From Luxibacter massiliensis (GTDB lineage: Bacteria; Bacillota; Clostridia; Lachnospirales; Lachnospiraceae): DNA of 64,000 nucleotides. The stretch is from positions 310,001 to 374,000 of the forward strand of contig NZ_UWOE01000001.1 of the NCBI RefSeq assembly GCF_900604355.1. Reading direction: 5' to 3'. Position 1 is the stretch's first letter. Each line of letters starts with the position of its first letter. The translations under genes were made by a program, and so were the position numbers. Below, piece after piece: positions 6,679 to 15,045 of this stretch. The notes beneath the pieces are model-generated. The model did not search any database, had not been told where the DNA came from, and was given only the letters and a program-made list of their open reading frames with translations.

Positions 6679-8370
6679 ATGAAAATGAAGAAGTATGTTG
6701 CTGTCCTCGTGGCGTCAGTTATGGTGTGGTCAATGTCTTTGGGTGCCTTGGCAGAGGAAGCCAGCCTTGCGCCAAGCATTGGCGAACCAGAAGCAGTCCA
6801 GGCAGAGGAGGTCTTGGGAGATGAGCAAATACTAAGTGAACCACAGCAACAGGAGTCAGAGTCTCATGCTGAAGAGGCCGGGAACTTGGAGAGTGATGCA
6901 GGTACAGGTGAAGAGAAGCAGAGCCAAGGAGACGCTGCAGAGGAAGCGAGTTTAAATACGATGCCAGAAGATGTGGCAGGACAAGTTTCGGATGCGTCAG
7001 AAGGCGGAGAAGGAACTATTGCTCCTGCCGACGATTCAGGCAGTTTGGAACCAGCAGAGGATCCAAATATAAGTGTTACTTACCAAACCCATGTACAGAC
7101 CTATGGCTGGCAGGATTGGGTAAATGACGGCGCTATGAGCGGAACGAGCGGCGAGGCAAAACGTCTGGAAGGAATCAAGATTAAACTGGGAAATCAAGAC
7201 GGGATTCGATACAGAACTCATGTACAGACCTATGGCTGGCAGGATTGGGTAAGTGACGGAGATATGAGCGGCACAAGTGGTGAAGCGAAACGCCTGGAGG
7301 CCATACAAATAGAACTGACAGGCAGTATGGCAGAAAAATATGATGTATATTACCGTGTTCATGCACAAACCTTTGGCTGGATGGGTTGGGCCAAAAATGG
7401 CGGATATGCCGGTTCATCGGGATATGCTAAACGCTTGGAAGGTATAGAAATCAGGTTGGTAGCAAAAGGCGGAGCTGCTCCTGGCAGTGCGGAAGGGGCA
7501 TACAGACATCCGTTGATACAATACCAAACCCATGTGCAGACCTATGGCTGGCAGGGGTGGAAGCAGGATGGAGCCGTGAGCGGGACAAGCGGCCAGGCAA
7601 AGCGCCTGGAAGGTATAGAGATTCGGCTTGTGGATCCGGAGTTTTCAGGAGATGTCCGTTATAAAACGCATGTACAGACCTATGGCTGGCAGGACTGGGT
7701 AAGCAATGGAGCTATGAGCGGGACAAGCGGCCAGGCAAAGCGTTTGGAGGCCATACAAATAGAACTGACAGGTGATATGGCCGCCCAATATGATATATAT
7801 TACCGTGTCCATGCACAGACCTTCGGTTGGATGGGATGGGCCCACAATGGAGAGCCGGCAGGCACAGCGGGATATGCTAAACGCCTCGAGGGCATAGAGA
7901 TCCAGCTTGTTCCAAAGGGGGGCAACCCGCCAGGAAGTACAGAGAACTATTTCCGGGAGAAAACTGAGGACAACAATCAAGGAAACAACAGCGGAAATGA
8001 AGCCGCCTCAAAAGTGATCGAGATTGTTAATCAGGAGCGGGCTAAAGAAAACCGTTCTGCGCTGAAGTATGATGCGGAGCTGGAAAAAGCGGCGATGGCT
8101 AGGGCAAAGGAATTAGAAGCATTGTTTTCACACACCCGTCCTGACGGTTCATCATGCTTTACAGTTTTGGGTGAATATGGTATTTCGTATAGCGGAGCAG
8201 GTGAAAATATAGCAGCTGGCCAAAGATCCCCGGAAGAAGTGATGAACAGCTGGATGAACAGCCAGGGACACAGAGAGAATATCATGCAGGATTCGTATGA
8301 GAAGATAGGAGTAGGGCATTATCAGGGGCAAGATGGAACACAGTACTGGGTGCAGTTGTTTATTTATTAA
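6679..8370 (+). CDS. Secreted ChW-repeat protein with C-terminal CAP (SCP/PR1) domain
   Basis: 563 aa. Signal peptide at 1-25 (cleavage near ALA-EE), then a Glu/Ala/Ser-rich acidic linker to about 130. Six clostridial hydrophobic-W (ChW) repeats follow at about 131-415, each containing H(V/A)QT(Y/F)GW and (A/G)KRLE(G/A)I. Repeats 4-6 copy repeats 1-3 with the same order of variants (two HVQTYGW, then one HAQTFGWMGW), showing duplication of a three-repeat block. Residues about 445-563 form a CAP domain (NQERAKENRSAL, FSHTRPDGSSC, GENIAAGQ, HRENIM). ChW repeats are thought to bind the cell surface. CAP proteins of this type are usually extracellular; the activity is unknown. Confidence 0.9.
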   Translation: MKMKKYVAVLVASVMVWSMSLGALAEEASLAPSIGEPEAVQAEEVLGDEQILSEPQQQESESHAEEAGNLESDAGTGEEKQSQGDAAEEASLNTMPEDVAGQVSDASEGGEGTIAPADDSGSLEPAEDPNISVTYQTHVQTYGWQDWVNDGAMSGTSGEAKRLEGIKIKLGNQDGIRYRTHVQTYGWQDWVSDGDMSGTSGEAKRLEAIQIELTGSMAEKYDVYYRVHAQTFGWMGWAKNGGYAGSSGYAKRLEGIEIRLVAKGGAAPGSAEGAYRHPLIQYQTHVQTYGWQGWKQDGAVSGTSGQAKRLEGIEIRLVDPEFSGDVRYKTHVQTYGWQDWVSNGAMSGTSGQAKRLEAIQIELTGDMAAQYDIYYRVHAQTFGWMGWAHNGEPAGTAGYAKRLEGIEIQLVPKGGNPPGSTENYFREKTEDNNQGNNSGNEAASKVIEIVNQERAKENRSALKYDAELEKAAMARAKELEALFSHTRPDGSSCFTVLGEYGISYSGAGENIAAGQRSPEEVMNSWMNSQGHRENIMQDSYEKIGVGHYQGQDGTQYWVQLFIY

Positions 8371-8377
8371 ATAGAGA

Positions 8378-8417
8378 ATACCCAGGAGGCATCTGTATTA
8401 AGATGTCTCCTGGGTAT
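8378..8417 (+). terminator. Terminator after the CAP protein gene
   Basis: ATACCCAGGAGGCATCT and its near-perfect complement (one mismatch region) flank a 6-nt loop, starting 7 nt after the stop. The T-tract is short. Confidence 0.75.
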
Positions 8418-8510
8418 CGTTTATGTAAATTAAAGGGTGTCCTGCAATGTATTTTCAGGGGAAAAAAGAAAAATTGTTCTGGAAAAAATACAATTATTCG
8501 GAAAAAGCTC

Positions 8511-8539
8511 TTGAAATATAGAGGTGAATCCGCTATACT
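8511..8539 (+). promoter_or_regulatory. Main promoter of the ribosomal protein operon
   Basis: TTGAAA (8511-8516), a 17-bp spacer and TATACT (8534-8539). This is the best sigma-A promoter upstream of rpsJ. Transcription would start near 8546, giving an untranslated leader of about 330 nt. Confidence 0.82.
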
Positions 8540-8545
8540 AATAAA

Positions 8546-8875
8546 GCTGTGGCATGATAGCGATGAAGCGAGAGGTTGCTGTTTAGTGTAAAACATATAC
8601 TGGCAGGTTTTCCGTGGAGCGAATGTCAAGTTAGGAAACTGGCGACAAGTCACTGTACGAATCACAATGGTAACTCGTTAAATGTATGACCGCAAATTAG
8701 AGCTTTAAAAGATGAAAGCCAATAGCGGTAACTGGCATGTAACCAGCCAAAAGACAGCTGAGGAGTGCTTATGACGAGAAACAACGTGTGAGTTTCTCAC
8801 GACACACACGGGAGAGTGTACAGTCACCGCTTGTCGTACTGAGGTTAATAGTACGAAAAGGAGGCGACTTTTTTT
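8546..8875 (+). ncRNA. Long structured 5' leader of rpsJ
   Basis: About 330 nt of non-coding RNA rich in short inverted repeats. The last one, TCGTACT (8834-8840) with AGTACGA (8850-8856), sits directly ahead of the rpsJ RBS (AAAAGGAGG). Its length and position suggest an autoregulatory leader for the S10 operon. Which protein would bind it (in other bacteria L4 or S10) cannot be told from the sequence. Confidence 0.55.
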
Positions 8876-9193
8876 ATGGCAAGTCAAGTAATGAGAATCA
8901 CATTGAAAGCATATGATCACCAGTTGGTTGATGCATCTGCTAAGAAAATCATCGAAACTGTAAAAAAGAATGGATCACAAGTGAGCGGACCGGTGCCACT
9001 TCCGACTAAGAAGGAGGTTGTTACAATTTTAAGGGCCGTACACAAGTATAAAGATTCCAGAGAGCAGTTCGAGCAGAGAACTCATAAGAGGCTGATCGAT
9101 ATCATAACACCCACACAGAAAACTGTGGATGCATTATCTAGGTTGGAAATGCCGGCAGGTGTCTATATTGATATCAAAATGAAAAATAAGTAA
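8876..9193 (+). CDS. rpsJ: 30S ribosomal protein S10
   Basis: 105 aa, the usual length. It has the S10 fold with QVMRITLKAYDHQLVDASAKK at the start and the conserved HKRLIDI region near 75. S10 is part of the 30S head and also works with NusB in antitermination. First gene of the supercluster, behind a long leader. RBS AAAAGGAGG has a T-rich spacer to the ATG. Confidence 0.97.
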   Translation: MASQVMRITLKAYDHQLVDASAKKIIETVKKNGSQVSGPVPLPTKKEVVTILRAVHKYKDSREQFEQRTHKRLIDIITPTQKTVDALSRLEMPAGVYIDIKMKNK

Positions 9194-9260
9194 ACAGTAT
9201 TCCTAAAGTTTAGGATGAGCGCACTATGCGCTCCGCTGTAAATCACAGGAGGTATTTATA

Positions 9261-9944
9261 ATGAAGAAAGCTATTTTAGCTACAAAAGTCGGAATGACTC
9301 AAATCTTCAGCGAAGATGGAGTGCTGACTCCGGTAACTGTACTTCAGGCCGGACCATGTGTGGTAACACAGGTTAAGACAGTGGAAAATGATGGTTATAA
9401 TGCAGTTCAGGTCGGGTTTGTTGACAAGAAAGACAAGATTATCACAAAAGATAAAAGTGGTAAGAAAGAGATTGCCCACAGACACGGCGTGACCAAAGCT
9501 GAGAAAGGCCATTTCGATAAGGCTGGGGTTTCTGGCAAAAGGTATGTAAAAGAATTTAAATTTGAGAATGCAGAGGAATATGCATTGGCTCAGGAAATAA
9601 AGGCAGACATCTTTGAGGCAGGAGATAAGATTGATGCGACTGCTGTTTCAAAAGGGAAAGGCTTCCAGGGTGCGATTAAGCGCCACAACCAGAGCAGAGG
9701 GCCAATGACACATGGTTCAAAGTTCCATCGTCATGCTGGTTCTAACGGTGCGGCATCTGATCCAAGTAAAGTATTTAAGGGCAAAAAGATGCCTGGCCAG
9801 ATGGGTAACAAGCAAATTACAGTTCAGAATCTTGAGGTTGTCAGAGTAGATGCTGAAAACAATCTGCTTTTGGTAAAAGGCTCAGTGCCAGGACCAAGGA
9901 AGTGTCTTGTGACAATTAAAGAAACTGTAAAGTCTGCAAACTAA
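9261..9944 (+). CDS. rplC: 50S ribosomal protein L3
   Basis: 227 aa, somewhat longer than the usual 205-210. It starts MKKAILATKVGMTQIF and carries the conserved central loop RGPMTHGSKFHRHAGSNGA that reaches toward the peptidyl transferase centre. The extra length lies in the Lys-rich segment around residues 65-100. A GAGCGC/GCGCTC hairpin lies in the 67-bp spacer after rpsJ. Confidence 0.97.
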   Translation: MKKAILATKVGMTQIFSEDGVLTPVTVLQAGPCVVTQVKTVENDGYNAVQVGFVDKKDKIITKDKSGKKEIAHRHGVTKAEKGHFDKAGVSGKRYVKEFKFENAEEYALAQEIKADIFEAGDKIDATAVSKGKGFQGAIKRHNQSRGPMTHGSKFHRHAGSNGAASDPSKVFKGKKMPGQMGNKQITVQNLEVVRVDAENNLLLVKGSVPGPRKCLVTIKETVKSAN

Positions 9945-9975
9945 TCTGGCGAACCCAGAAAGGAGGAACACACAG

Positions 9976-10596
9976 ATGGCAAATGTATCTGTTTATAATA
10001 TCGAAGGTAAAGAAGTTGGTACAATCGATTTGAACGATGCTGTGTTTGGTGTTGAGATTAATGAGCATCTCGTACACATGGCTGTTGTAAACCAGCTTGC
10101 AAACAAACGTCAGGGAACACAGAAGGCAAAGACCCGTTCAGAAGTTTCCGGAGGCGGAAGAAAACCATGGAGACAGAAGGGAACAGGCCATGCACGGCAG
10201 GGTTCAACAAGAGCTCCACAGTGGACAGGCGGCGGAGTTGTATTTGCCCCGGTACCAAGGGATTATTCTTTTAAGATGAACAAAAAAGAAAAGAGAGCGG
10301 CATTGAAGTCAGCTCTTACTTCCAGAGTAGAAGATAAAAAGTTTATCGTGATCGATGAACTGAAATTTGATGAAATCAAAACTAAAAAGTTCCAGGCAGT
10401 ACTGAATAACCTGAATATCAATAAAGCTTTGGTGGTCCTTGAGGATGAGAACAAGAACGTTGAGATTTCAGCGCGTAATATTCCTGGCGTCAAGACTGCC
10501 CACACAAATACGATTAACGTATATGATATTTTAAAATACAACACAGTAATTGCTACTAAGGCTGTTGTTGCAACTATTGAGGAGGTGTACGCATAA
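9976..10596 (+). CDS. rplD: 50S ribosomal protein L4
   Basis: 206 aa, normal length. It contains the extended tunnel loop region (KTRSEVSGGGRKPWRQKGTG) that lines the nascent peptide exit tunnel. L4 is the autoregulator of the S10 operon in E. coli; whether it binds the leader here is unknown. Its stop overlaps the rplW start (TAATG). Confidence 0.97.
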   Translation: MANVSVYNIEGKEVGTIDLNDAVFGVEINEHLVHMAVVNQLANKRQGTQKAKTRSEVSGGGRKPWRQKGTGHARQGSTRAPQWTGGGVVFAPVPRDYSFKMNKKEKRAALKSALTSRVEDKKFIVIDELKFDEIKTKKFQAVLNNLNINKALVVLEDENKNVEISARNIPGVKTAHTNTINVYDILKYNTVIATKAVVATIEEVYA

Positions 10597-10895
10597 TGGC
10601 TAACATTCAATATTATGATGTAATCCTTAAACCAGTTGTTACCGAGAAATCAATGGCACTGATGGCGGATAAGAAATACACATTCCTTGTTCACCCAGAG
10701 GTTACAAAGAATCAGGTAAAAGAAGCTGTTGAAAAAATGTTCCCAGGGACAAAAGTGAAGAAAGTCAACACAATGAATATGTCAGGCAAGACAAAAAGAC
10801 GTGGCATGACTTATGGGAAAACAGCAAAAACAAAGAAAGCGATTGTCCAGCTCACGGCGGAAAGCGCTGATATTGAGATTTTTGAAGGCCTGTAG
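10596..10895 (+). CDS. rplW: 50S ribosomal protein L23
   Basis: 99 aa, normal length (DVILKPVVTEKSMALMADKKYTF near the N-terminus). L23 sits at the tunnel exit and docks SRP and trigger factor. Its start overlaps the rplD stop by one base, indicating translational coupling. It is followed by a 170-bp non-coding spacer with a small hairpin (TTCACG, CGTGAA near 10971-10988) before rplB. Confidence 0.97.
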   Translation: MANIQYYDVILKPVVTEKSMALMADKKYTFLVHPEVTKNQVKEAVEKMFPGTKVKKVNTMNMSGKTKRRGMTYGKTAKTKKAIVQLTAESADIEIFEGL

Positions 10896-11065
10896 AAAGG
10901 CAGGGGAGCACAGAGGAAACACGACAGCCATTAAGCTTAGGGCAGTCCTTGCAAAGCAGGCTGGGGTACATTTCACGAAGCACGTGAAAGGCCTCACTGA
11001 GTGCTCAGAATATACGCATATAAGCGTGATGACAAATAAACGGGTAGACGAAAGGAGAGAAAGTA

Positions 11066-11908
11066 ATGGGAATTAAAACTTATAACCCATATACACCTTC
11101 CAGAAGGCAGATGACTGGTTCTGATTTTTCGGAGATTACAAAAACAACTCCAGAGAAATCACTGCTGGCTTCAAAGAGCAGAACAGCCGGCCGAAATAAT
11201 CAGGGTAAAATTACAGTGAGACACCGCGGAGGCGGAGCAAAAAGAAAATATAGAATTATTGATTTTAAGAGAAAGAAAGATGGGATTCCAGCAACTGTAA
11301 TTGGAATTGAATATGATCCGAACAGGACAGCTAATATTGCATTGATCTGCTACGCAGATGGAGAAAAGGCATATATTCTTGCCCCGGCAGGCTTAAAAGA
11401 CGGAATGAAGGTTATGAACGGGCCGGAAGCAGAAGTTAAGACAGGTAACTGCCTGCCGTTGTCAGCGATCCCTGTTGGTACACAGGTCCATAACATTGAG
11501 TTATATCCTGGAAAAGGCGGACAGCTTGTGCGTTCAGCAGGAAACAGCGCACAGTTGATGGCGAAAGAAGGAAAATACGCTACACTCAGACTTCCTTCAG
11601 GTGAGATGAGAATGGTTCCAATTATCTGCAGGGCTTCAATCGGCGTTGTGGGAAATGGCGAGCACAATTTGATCAATATAGGTAAAGCAGGGCGCAAGCG
11701 CCACATGGGCATCAGGCCTACAGTACGTGGTTCTGTTATGAACCCCAATGACCATCCACATGGTGGTGGTGAAGGTAAGACTGGTATCGGACGTCCAGGA
11801 CCGTGTACACCATGGGGTAAACCAGCACTTGGCCTGAAGACACGTAAAAAGAATAAGTCTTCCAATAAGCTGATTGTAAGAAGAAGAGATGGCAAAGCAA
11901 TAAAATAA
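11066..11908 (+). CDS. rplB: 50S ribosomal protein L2
   Basis: 280 aa. L2 supports subunit association and the peptidyl transferase centre. It has the conserved RNA-binding N-terminal region (TVRHRGGGAKRKYR), GNGEHNLINIGKAGRKRHMG and the C-terminal NPNDHPHGGGEGK segment with the functionally important histidine. RBS GAAAGGAG before the ATG. Confidence 0.98.
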   Translation: MGIKTYNPYTPSRRQMTGSDFSEITKTTPEKSLLASKSRTAGRNNQGKITVRHRGGGAKRKYRIIDFKRKKDGIPATVIGIEYDPNRTANIALICYADGEKAYILAPAGLKDGMKVMNGPEAEVKTGNCLPLSAIPVGTQVHNIELYPGKGGQLVRSAGNSAQLMAKEGKYATLRLPSGEMRMVPIICRASIGVVGNGEHNLINIGKAGRKRHMGIRPTVRGSVMNPNDHPHGGGEGKTGIGRPGPCTPWGKPALGLKTRKKNKSSNKLIVRRRDGKAIK

Positions 11909-11934
11909 TTCAGTATATAAGGAGGTTAGAACCT

Positions 11935-12216
11935 ATGGGTCGCTCACTTAAAAAAGGACCATTTGCAGACAAAAGCTTACTGAAAAAAGTAGATGCTATG
12001 AACGCTGCAGGTGATAAAACAGTTGTTAAGACATGGTCACGTCGTTCTACAATCTTCCCGTCATTTGTTGGACACACATTTGCTGTCCATGACGGAAGAA
12101 AACATGTACCTGTATATGTGACAGAGGATATGGTTGGGCATAAGCTGGGAGAGTTCGTGGCAACAAGGACATATAGAGGACATGGCAAAGACGAGAAGAA
12201 GTCAAGGGTTAGATAA
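11935..12216 (+). CDS. rpsS: 30S ribosomal protein S19
   Basis: 93 aa, normal length, starting MGRSLKKGPF and carrying FVGHTFAVHDGRKHVPVY. S19 forms the 30S head with S13. It lies 26 bp after rplB with an AAGGAGG site. Confidence 0.98.
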   Translation: MGRSLKKGPFADKSLLKKVDAMNAAGDKTVVKTWSRRSTIFPSFVGHTFAVHDGRKHVPVYVTEDMVGHKLGEFVATRTYRGHGKDEKKSRVR

Positions 12217-12247
12217 TTATTAATATATTCGGAAGGAGGGTTCATCC

Positions 12248-12634
12248 ATGGCAAAAGGACATAGATCCCAAATTAAGAGAGAAAGAAATGAGCAGAAAGA
12301 CACTAGGCCGTCAGCTAAAATTTCTTACGCCAGAGTGTCAGTTCAAAAAGCTTGTTTTGTATTAGATGCCATCAGAGGCAAAGATGTACAGACGGCGCTT
12401 GGTATATTGGCTTATAATCCAAGATATGCATCAAGTGTGATTGAGAAATTATTAAAATCAGCGATTGCTAATGCTGAAAACAACAATGGTATGAATGTCG
12501 AGAATCTTTATATTGAAGAGTGTTATGCAAATAAGGGACCGACAATGAAGAGAATTAGGCCAAGAGCACAGGGAAGAGCTTATAGGATCGAAAAGAGAAT
12601 GAGCCACATCACAATCGTGCTTAATGAAAGATAA
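12248..12634 (+). CDS. rplV: 50S ribosomal protein L22
   Basis: 128 aa. The core matches L22 (VQKACFVLDAIRGKDVQTAL, ending RAYRIEKRMSHITIVL with the exit-tunnel hairpin before it). About 17 basic N-terminal residues (MAKGHRSQIKRERNEQK) extend it compared with the common 110-aa form. The strong GGAAGGAGG site fits this start. Confidence 0.97.
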   Translation: MAKGHRSQIKRERNEQKDTRPSAKISYARVSVQKACFVLDAIRGKDVQTALGILAYNPRYASSVIEKLLKSAIANAENNNGMNVENLYIEECYANKGPTMKRIRPRAQGRAYRIEKRMSHITIVLNER

Positions 12635-12645
12635 GGAGGGCAATA

Positions 12646-13302
12646 ATGGGACAGAAAGTTAATCCTCATGGTTTAAGAGTCGGCATTATCAAAGACTGGG
12701 ATTCAAAATGGTATGCAGAAAAAGATTTTGCAGACAACCTCGTAGAAGACCATGAAATCAGAAAATTCCTTAAAAAGAAATTATACAGCGCAGGTGTTTC
12801 CAGAATTGAGATTGAGAGGGCATCTGACCGTGTTAAGATTATTATCTATACAGCTAAACCTGGTGTTGTAATCGGTAAAGGCGGTTCTGAGATTGAGAAG
12901 GTAAAGGCAGAGTTAGCTCAATATACAACAAAGAAGCTGATTGTAGATATTAAGGAAATTAAAAGACCTGATAAGGATGCACAGCTGGTTGCAGAGAATA
13001 TTGCCCAGCAGCTTGAAAACCGTATTTCATTCAGGCGTGCTATGAAGTCCTGCATGTCAAGGACAATGAAGTCCGGGGCACTCGGTGTAAAGACATCTGT
13101 TTCAGGGCGTCTTGGCGGTGCTGATATGGCCCGTACAGAGTTTTACAGTGAGGGCACAATTCCTCTTCAGACACTGAGAGCTGACATTGATTATGGATTC
13201 GCAGAAGCTGACACAACTTACGGAAAAGTCGGTGTAAAGGTTTGGATTTACAAAGGCGAAGTTCTTCCGACTAAAGCAGATAAGGAAGGGAGCGATAAAT
13301 AA
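12646..13302 (+). CDS. rpsC: 30S ribosomal protein S3
   Basis: 218 aa. N-terminal MGQKVNPHGLRVG, a type II KH domain with the GKGG loop near 85-90, and the C-terminal domain SGRLGGADMARTEFYSEGT. S3 forms the mRNA entry channel. The stop overlaps the rplP start (TAATG). Confidence 0.98.
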   Translation: MGQKVNPHGLRVGIIKDWDSKWYAEKDFADNLVEDHEIRKFLKKKLYSAGVSRIEIERASDRVKIIIYTAKPGVVIGKGGSEIEKVKAELAQYTTKKLIVDIKEIKRPDKDAQLVAENIAQQLENRISFRRAMKSCMSRTMKSGALGVKTSVSGRLGGADMARTEFYSEGTIPLQTLRADIDYGFAEADTTYGKVGVKVWIYKGEVLPTKADKEGSDK

Positions 13303-13739
13303 TGTTAATGCCAAAAAGAGTAAAACGTCGTAAACAATTCCGTGGTACCATGAAAGGTAAAGCTTTGAGGGGTAACACGATTTCATATGGTGAGTACGGT
13401 ATCGTTGCAGCAGAACCATGCTGGATCCGTTCTAACCAGATCGAGGCAGCCCGTGTTGCTATGACACGTTATATCAAGCGTGGCGGTAAAGTTTGGATTA
13501 AAATCTTTCCAGACAAACCTGTAACAGCAAAACCAGCAGAGACTCGTATGGGTAAAGGAAAAGGAGCATTAGAGTACTGGGTAGCAGTAGTAAAGCCAGG
13601 CCGTGTAATGTTCGAGATTGCAGGAGTACCAGAAGAAATAGCCAGAGAGGCACTTCGTCTTGCAATGCACAAGTTACCTTGCAAATGCAAAATCGTTTCT
13701 CGCGCAGAATTAGAAGGCGGTGATAACAGTGAAAATTAA
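13302..13739 (+). CDS. rplP: 50S ribosomal protein L16
   Basis: 145 aa, typical. It starts MLMPKRVKRRKQFRG and includes the conserved loop GKGKGALEYWVAVVKPGR that contacts tRNA near the A and P sites. It overlaps both neighbours (rpsC by 1 bp; rpmC starts inside its last codons). Confidence 0.98.
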   Translation: MLMPKRVKRRKQFRGTMKGKALRGNTISYGEYGIVAAEPCWIRSNQIEAARVAMTRYIKRGGKVWIKIFPDKPVTAKPAETRMGKGKGALEYWVAVVKPGRVMFEIAGVPEEIAREALRLAMHKLPCKCKIVSRAELEGGDNSEN

Positions 13740-13932
13740 TACATTTGTACAAGAATTAAGAGGGAAATCTGTAGAGGAATTAAATGAAGAATTAGTAGCT
13801 GCTAAAAAGGAGCTTTTCAACCTGAGATTCCAGAATGCAACTAATCAGTTAGATAATACTAGCAGAATCAAAGAAGTAAGAAAGAATATTGCGCGTATTC
13901 AGACTTTGATTACTGAGGCTCAAAGGGCGTAG
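13729..13932 (+). CDS. rpmC: 50S ribosomal protein L29
   Basis: 67 aa with the two-helix L29 fold (KINTFVQELRGKSVEELNEE). A GTG at 13729 is chosen because AAGGCGG (13714-13720) lies 8 nt upstream and the protein then begins MKINTF, as in relatives. An alternative GTG at 13720 lies within that RBS. The start lies inside the 3' end of rplP. Confidence 0.93.
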   Translation: MKINTFVQELRGKSVEELNEELVAAKKELFNLRFQNATNQLDNTSRIKEVRKNIARIQTLITEAQRA

Positions 13933-14038
13933 TGAGGTTTTCACGATTTAGCCTAGAGGTGTTTTCAAACCTGGCAGGCACTGTCCGGCTTAGTGAAGAA
14001 AATTTCCTTATTACAACAATTTGAAAGGAGTAGCAACT
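13933..14038 (+). promoter_or_regulatory. Structured rpmC-rpsQ spacer
   Basis: A 106-bp spacer in which TTTTCAC...TTTAGCC (about 13939-13956) can pair with GGCTTAGTGAAGAAAA (about 13987-14002). An inner AGGT/ACCT hairpin surrounds TTTTCAA. Non-coding; it could stabilise or regulate the transcript. Confidence 0.4.
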
Positions 14039-14296
14039 GTGGAAGAAAGAAATCTTAGAAAAACCCGTACAGGCAAGGTTGTAAGTGACAAAATGGACAA
14101 AACAATCGTTGTTGCCGTTGAAGACCACGTTAAGCATCCGCTTTATAAGAAAATCGTAAAAAGAACTTATAAATTGAAGGCTCATGATGAAAAGAATGAG
14201 TGCAACGTTGGAGATAAAGTAAAAGTTATGGAAACAAGGCCTCTGTCCAAGGATAAGAGATGGAGACTTGTGGAAATTATGGAAAAAGCGAAATAA
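14039..14296 (+). CDS. rpsQ: 30S ribosomal protein S17
   Basis: 85 aa, the standard length (RKTRTGKVVSDKMDKTIVV, HPLYKKIVKRTYKLKAHDE). The GTG at 14039 is chosen over the in-frame TTG at 14021. GAAAGGAG (14023-14030) lies 8 nt ahead of 14039, and the TTG overlaps that RBS. Confidence 0.95.
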   Translation: MEERNLRKTRTGKVVSDKMDKTIVVAVEDHVKHPLYKKIVKRTYKLKAHDEKNECNVGDKVKVMETRPLSKDKRWRLVEIMEKAK

Positions 14297-14328
14297 TCTG
14301 TTCGCAATATTGAAGGAGGTTTACCTGC

Positions 14329-14697
14329 ATGATACAACAAGAAAGCAGACTTAAAGTAGCAGACAACACAGGCGCTAAAGAGTTACTGTGTATCCGTGTA
14401 CTTGGCGGCTCTACAAGAAGATATGCCAATATCGGAGATGTGATCGTTGCAACTGTTAAAGATGCAACACCAGGCGGCGTTGTGAAAAAGGGTGATGTTG
14501 TAAAAGCCGTGGTTGTCCGTACTGTGAAGGGTGCACGCCGCAAGGATGGTTCCTATATCAGATTCGATGAAAATGCTGCTGTAATTATAAAAGACGATTT
14601 GAACCCACGTGGAACACGTATTTTTGGACCAGTAGCCAGAGAGCTTCGAGAGAAACATTTTATGAAAATAGTTTCTTTAGCTCCGGAAGTACTGTAG
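14329..14697 (+). CDS. rplN: 50S ribosomal protein L14
   Basis: 122 aa, invariant family length. It begins MIQQESRLKVADNTGAKE and ends with FMKIVSLAPEVL. L14 lies at the subunit interface and is the docking site of RsfS. Good AAGGAGG site upstream. Confidence 0.98.
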   Translation: MIQQESRLKVADNTGAKELLCIRVLGGSTRRYANIGDVIVATVKDATPGGVVKKGDVVKAVVVRTVKGARRKDGSYIRFDENAAVIIKDDLNPRGTRIFGPVARELREKHFMKIVSLAPEVL

Positions 14698-14710
14698 GGA
14701 GGTGCTTTAG

Positions 14711-15022
14711 ATGTCAACTATGAAGATTAAAAAGGGTGATACAGTCAGAGTAATTACCGGTAAGGATAAAGACAAAGAAGGCAAAGTTATTGCTGTAAAT
14801 AAAAAAGACAGAAAAGTTCTGGTTGAAGGCGTCAACATGCTGACAAAGCACACAAAACCGAGTGCTGCCAATCAGAATGGCGGTATTATCCATCAGGAAG
14901 GCCCGATCGACATTTCAAATGTAATGTATGTCCATAAAGGCAAAACAACAAGAATCGGCTTCAAGATGGATGGAGACAAAAAGGTGCGTTTTGCTAAATC
15001 AACAGGCGACGTAATTGATTAA
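14711..15022 (+). CDS. rplX: 50S ribosomal protein L24
   Basis: 103 aa with an N-terminal KOW motif (KKGDTVRVITGKDKDKEGKV). L24 is an assembly initiator that binds the 5' end of 23S rRNA. It starts 13 bp after rplN, with its RBS (AGGGAGG) overlapping the rplN stop. Confidence 0.98.
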   Translation: MSTMKIKKGDTVRVITGKDKDKEGKVIAVNKKDRKVLVEGVNMLTKHTKPSAANQNGGIIHQEGPIDISNVMYVHKGKTTRIGFKMDGDKKVRFAKSTGDVID

Positions 15023-15045
15023 TTCGAGGAAGGAGGCCCAGGGCT

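Noticed and set aside
8403..8591. 62-codon ORF upstream of rpsJ
   Set aside because: It overlaps the terminator and promoter, has no RBS and no family resemblance.
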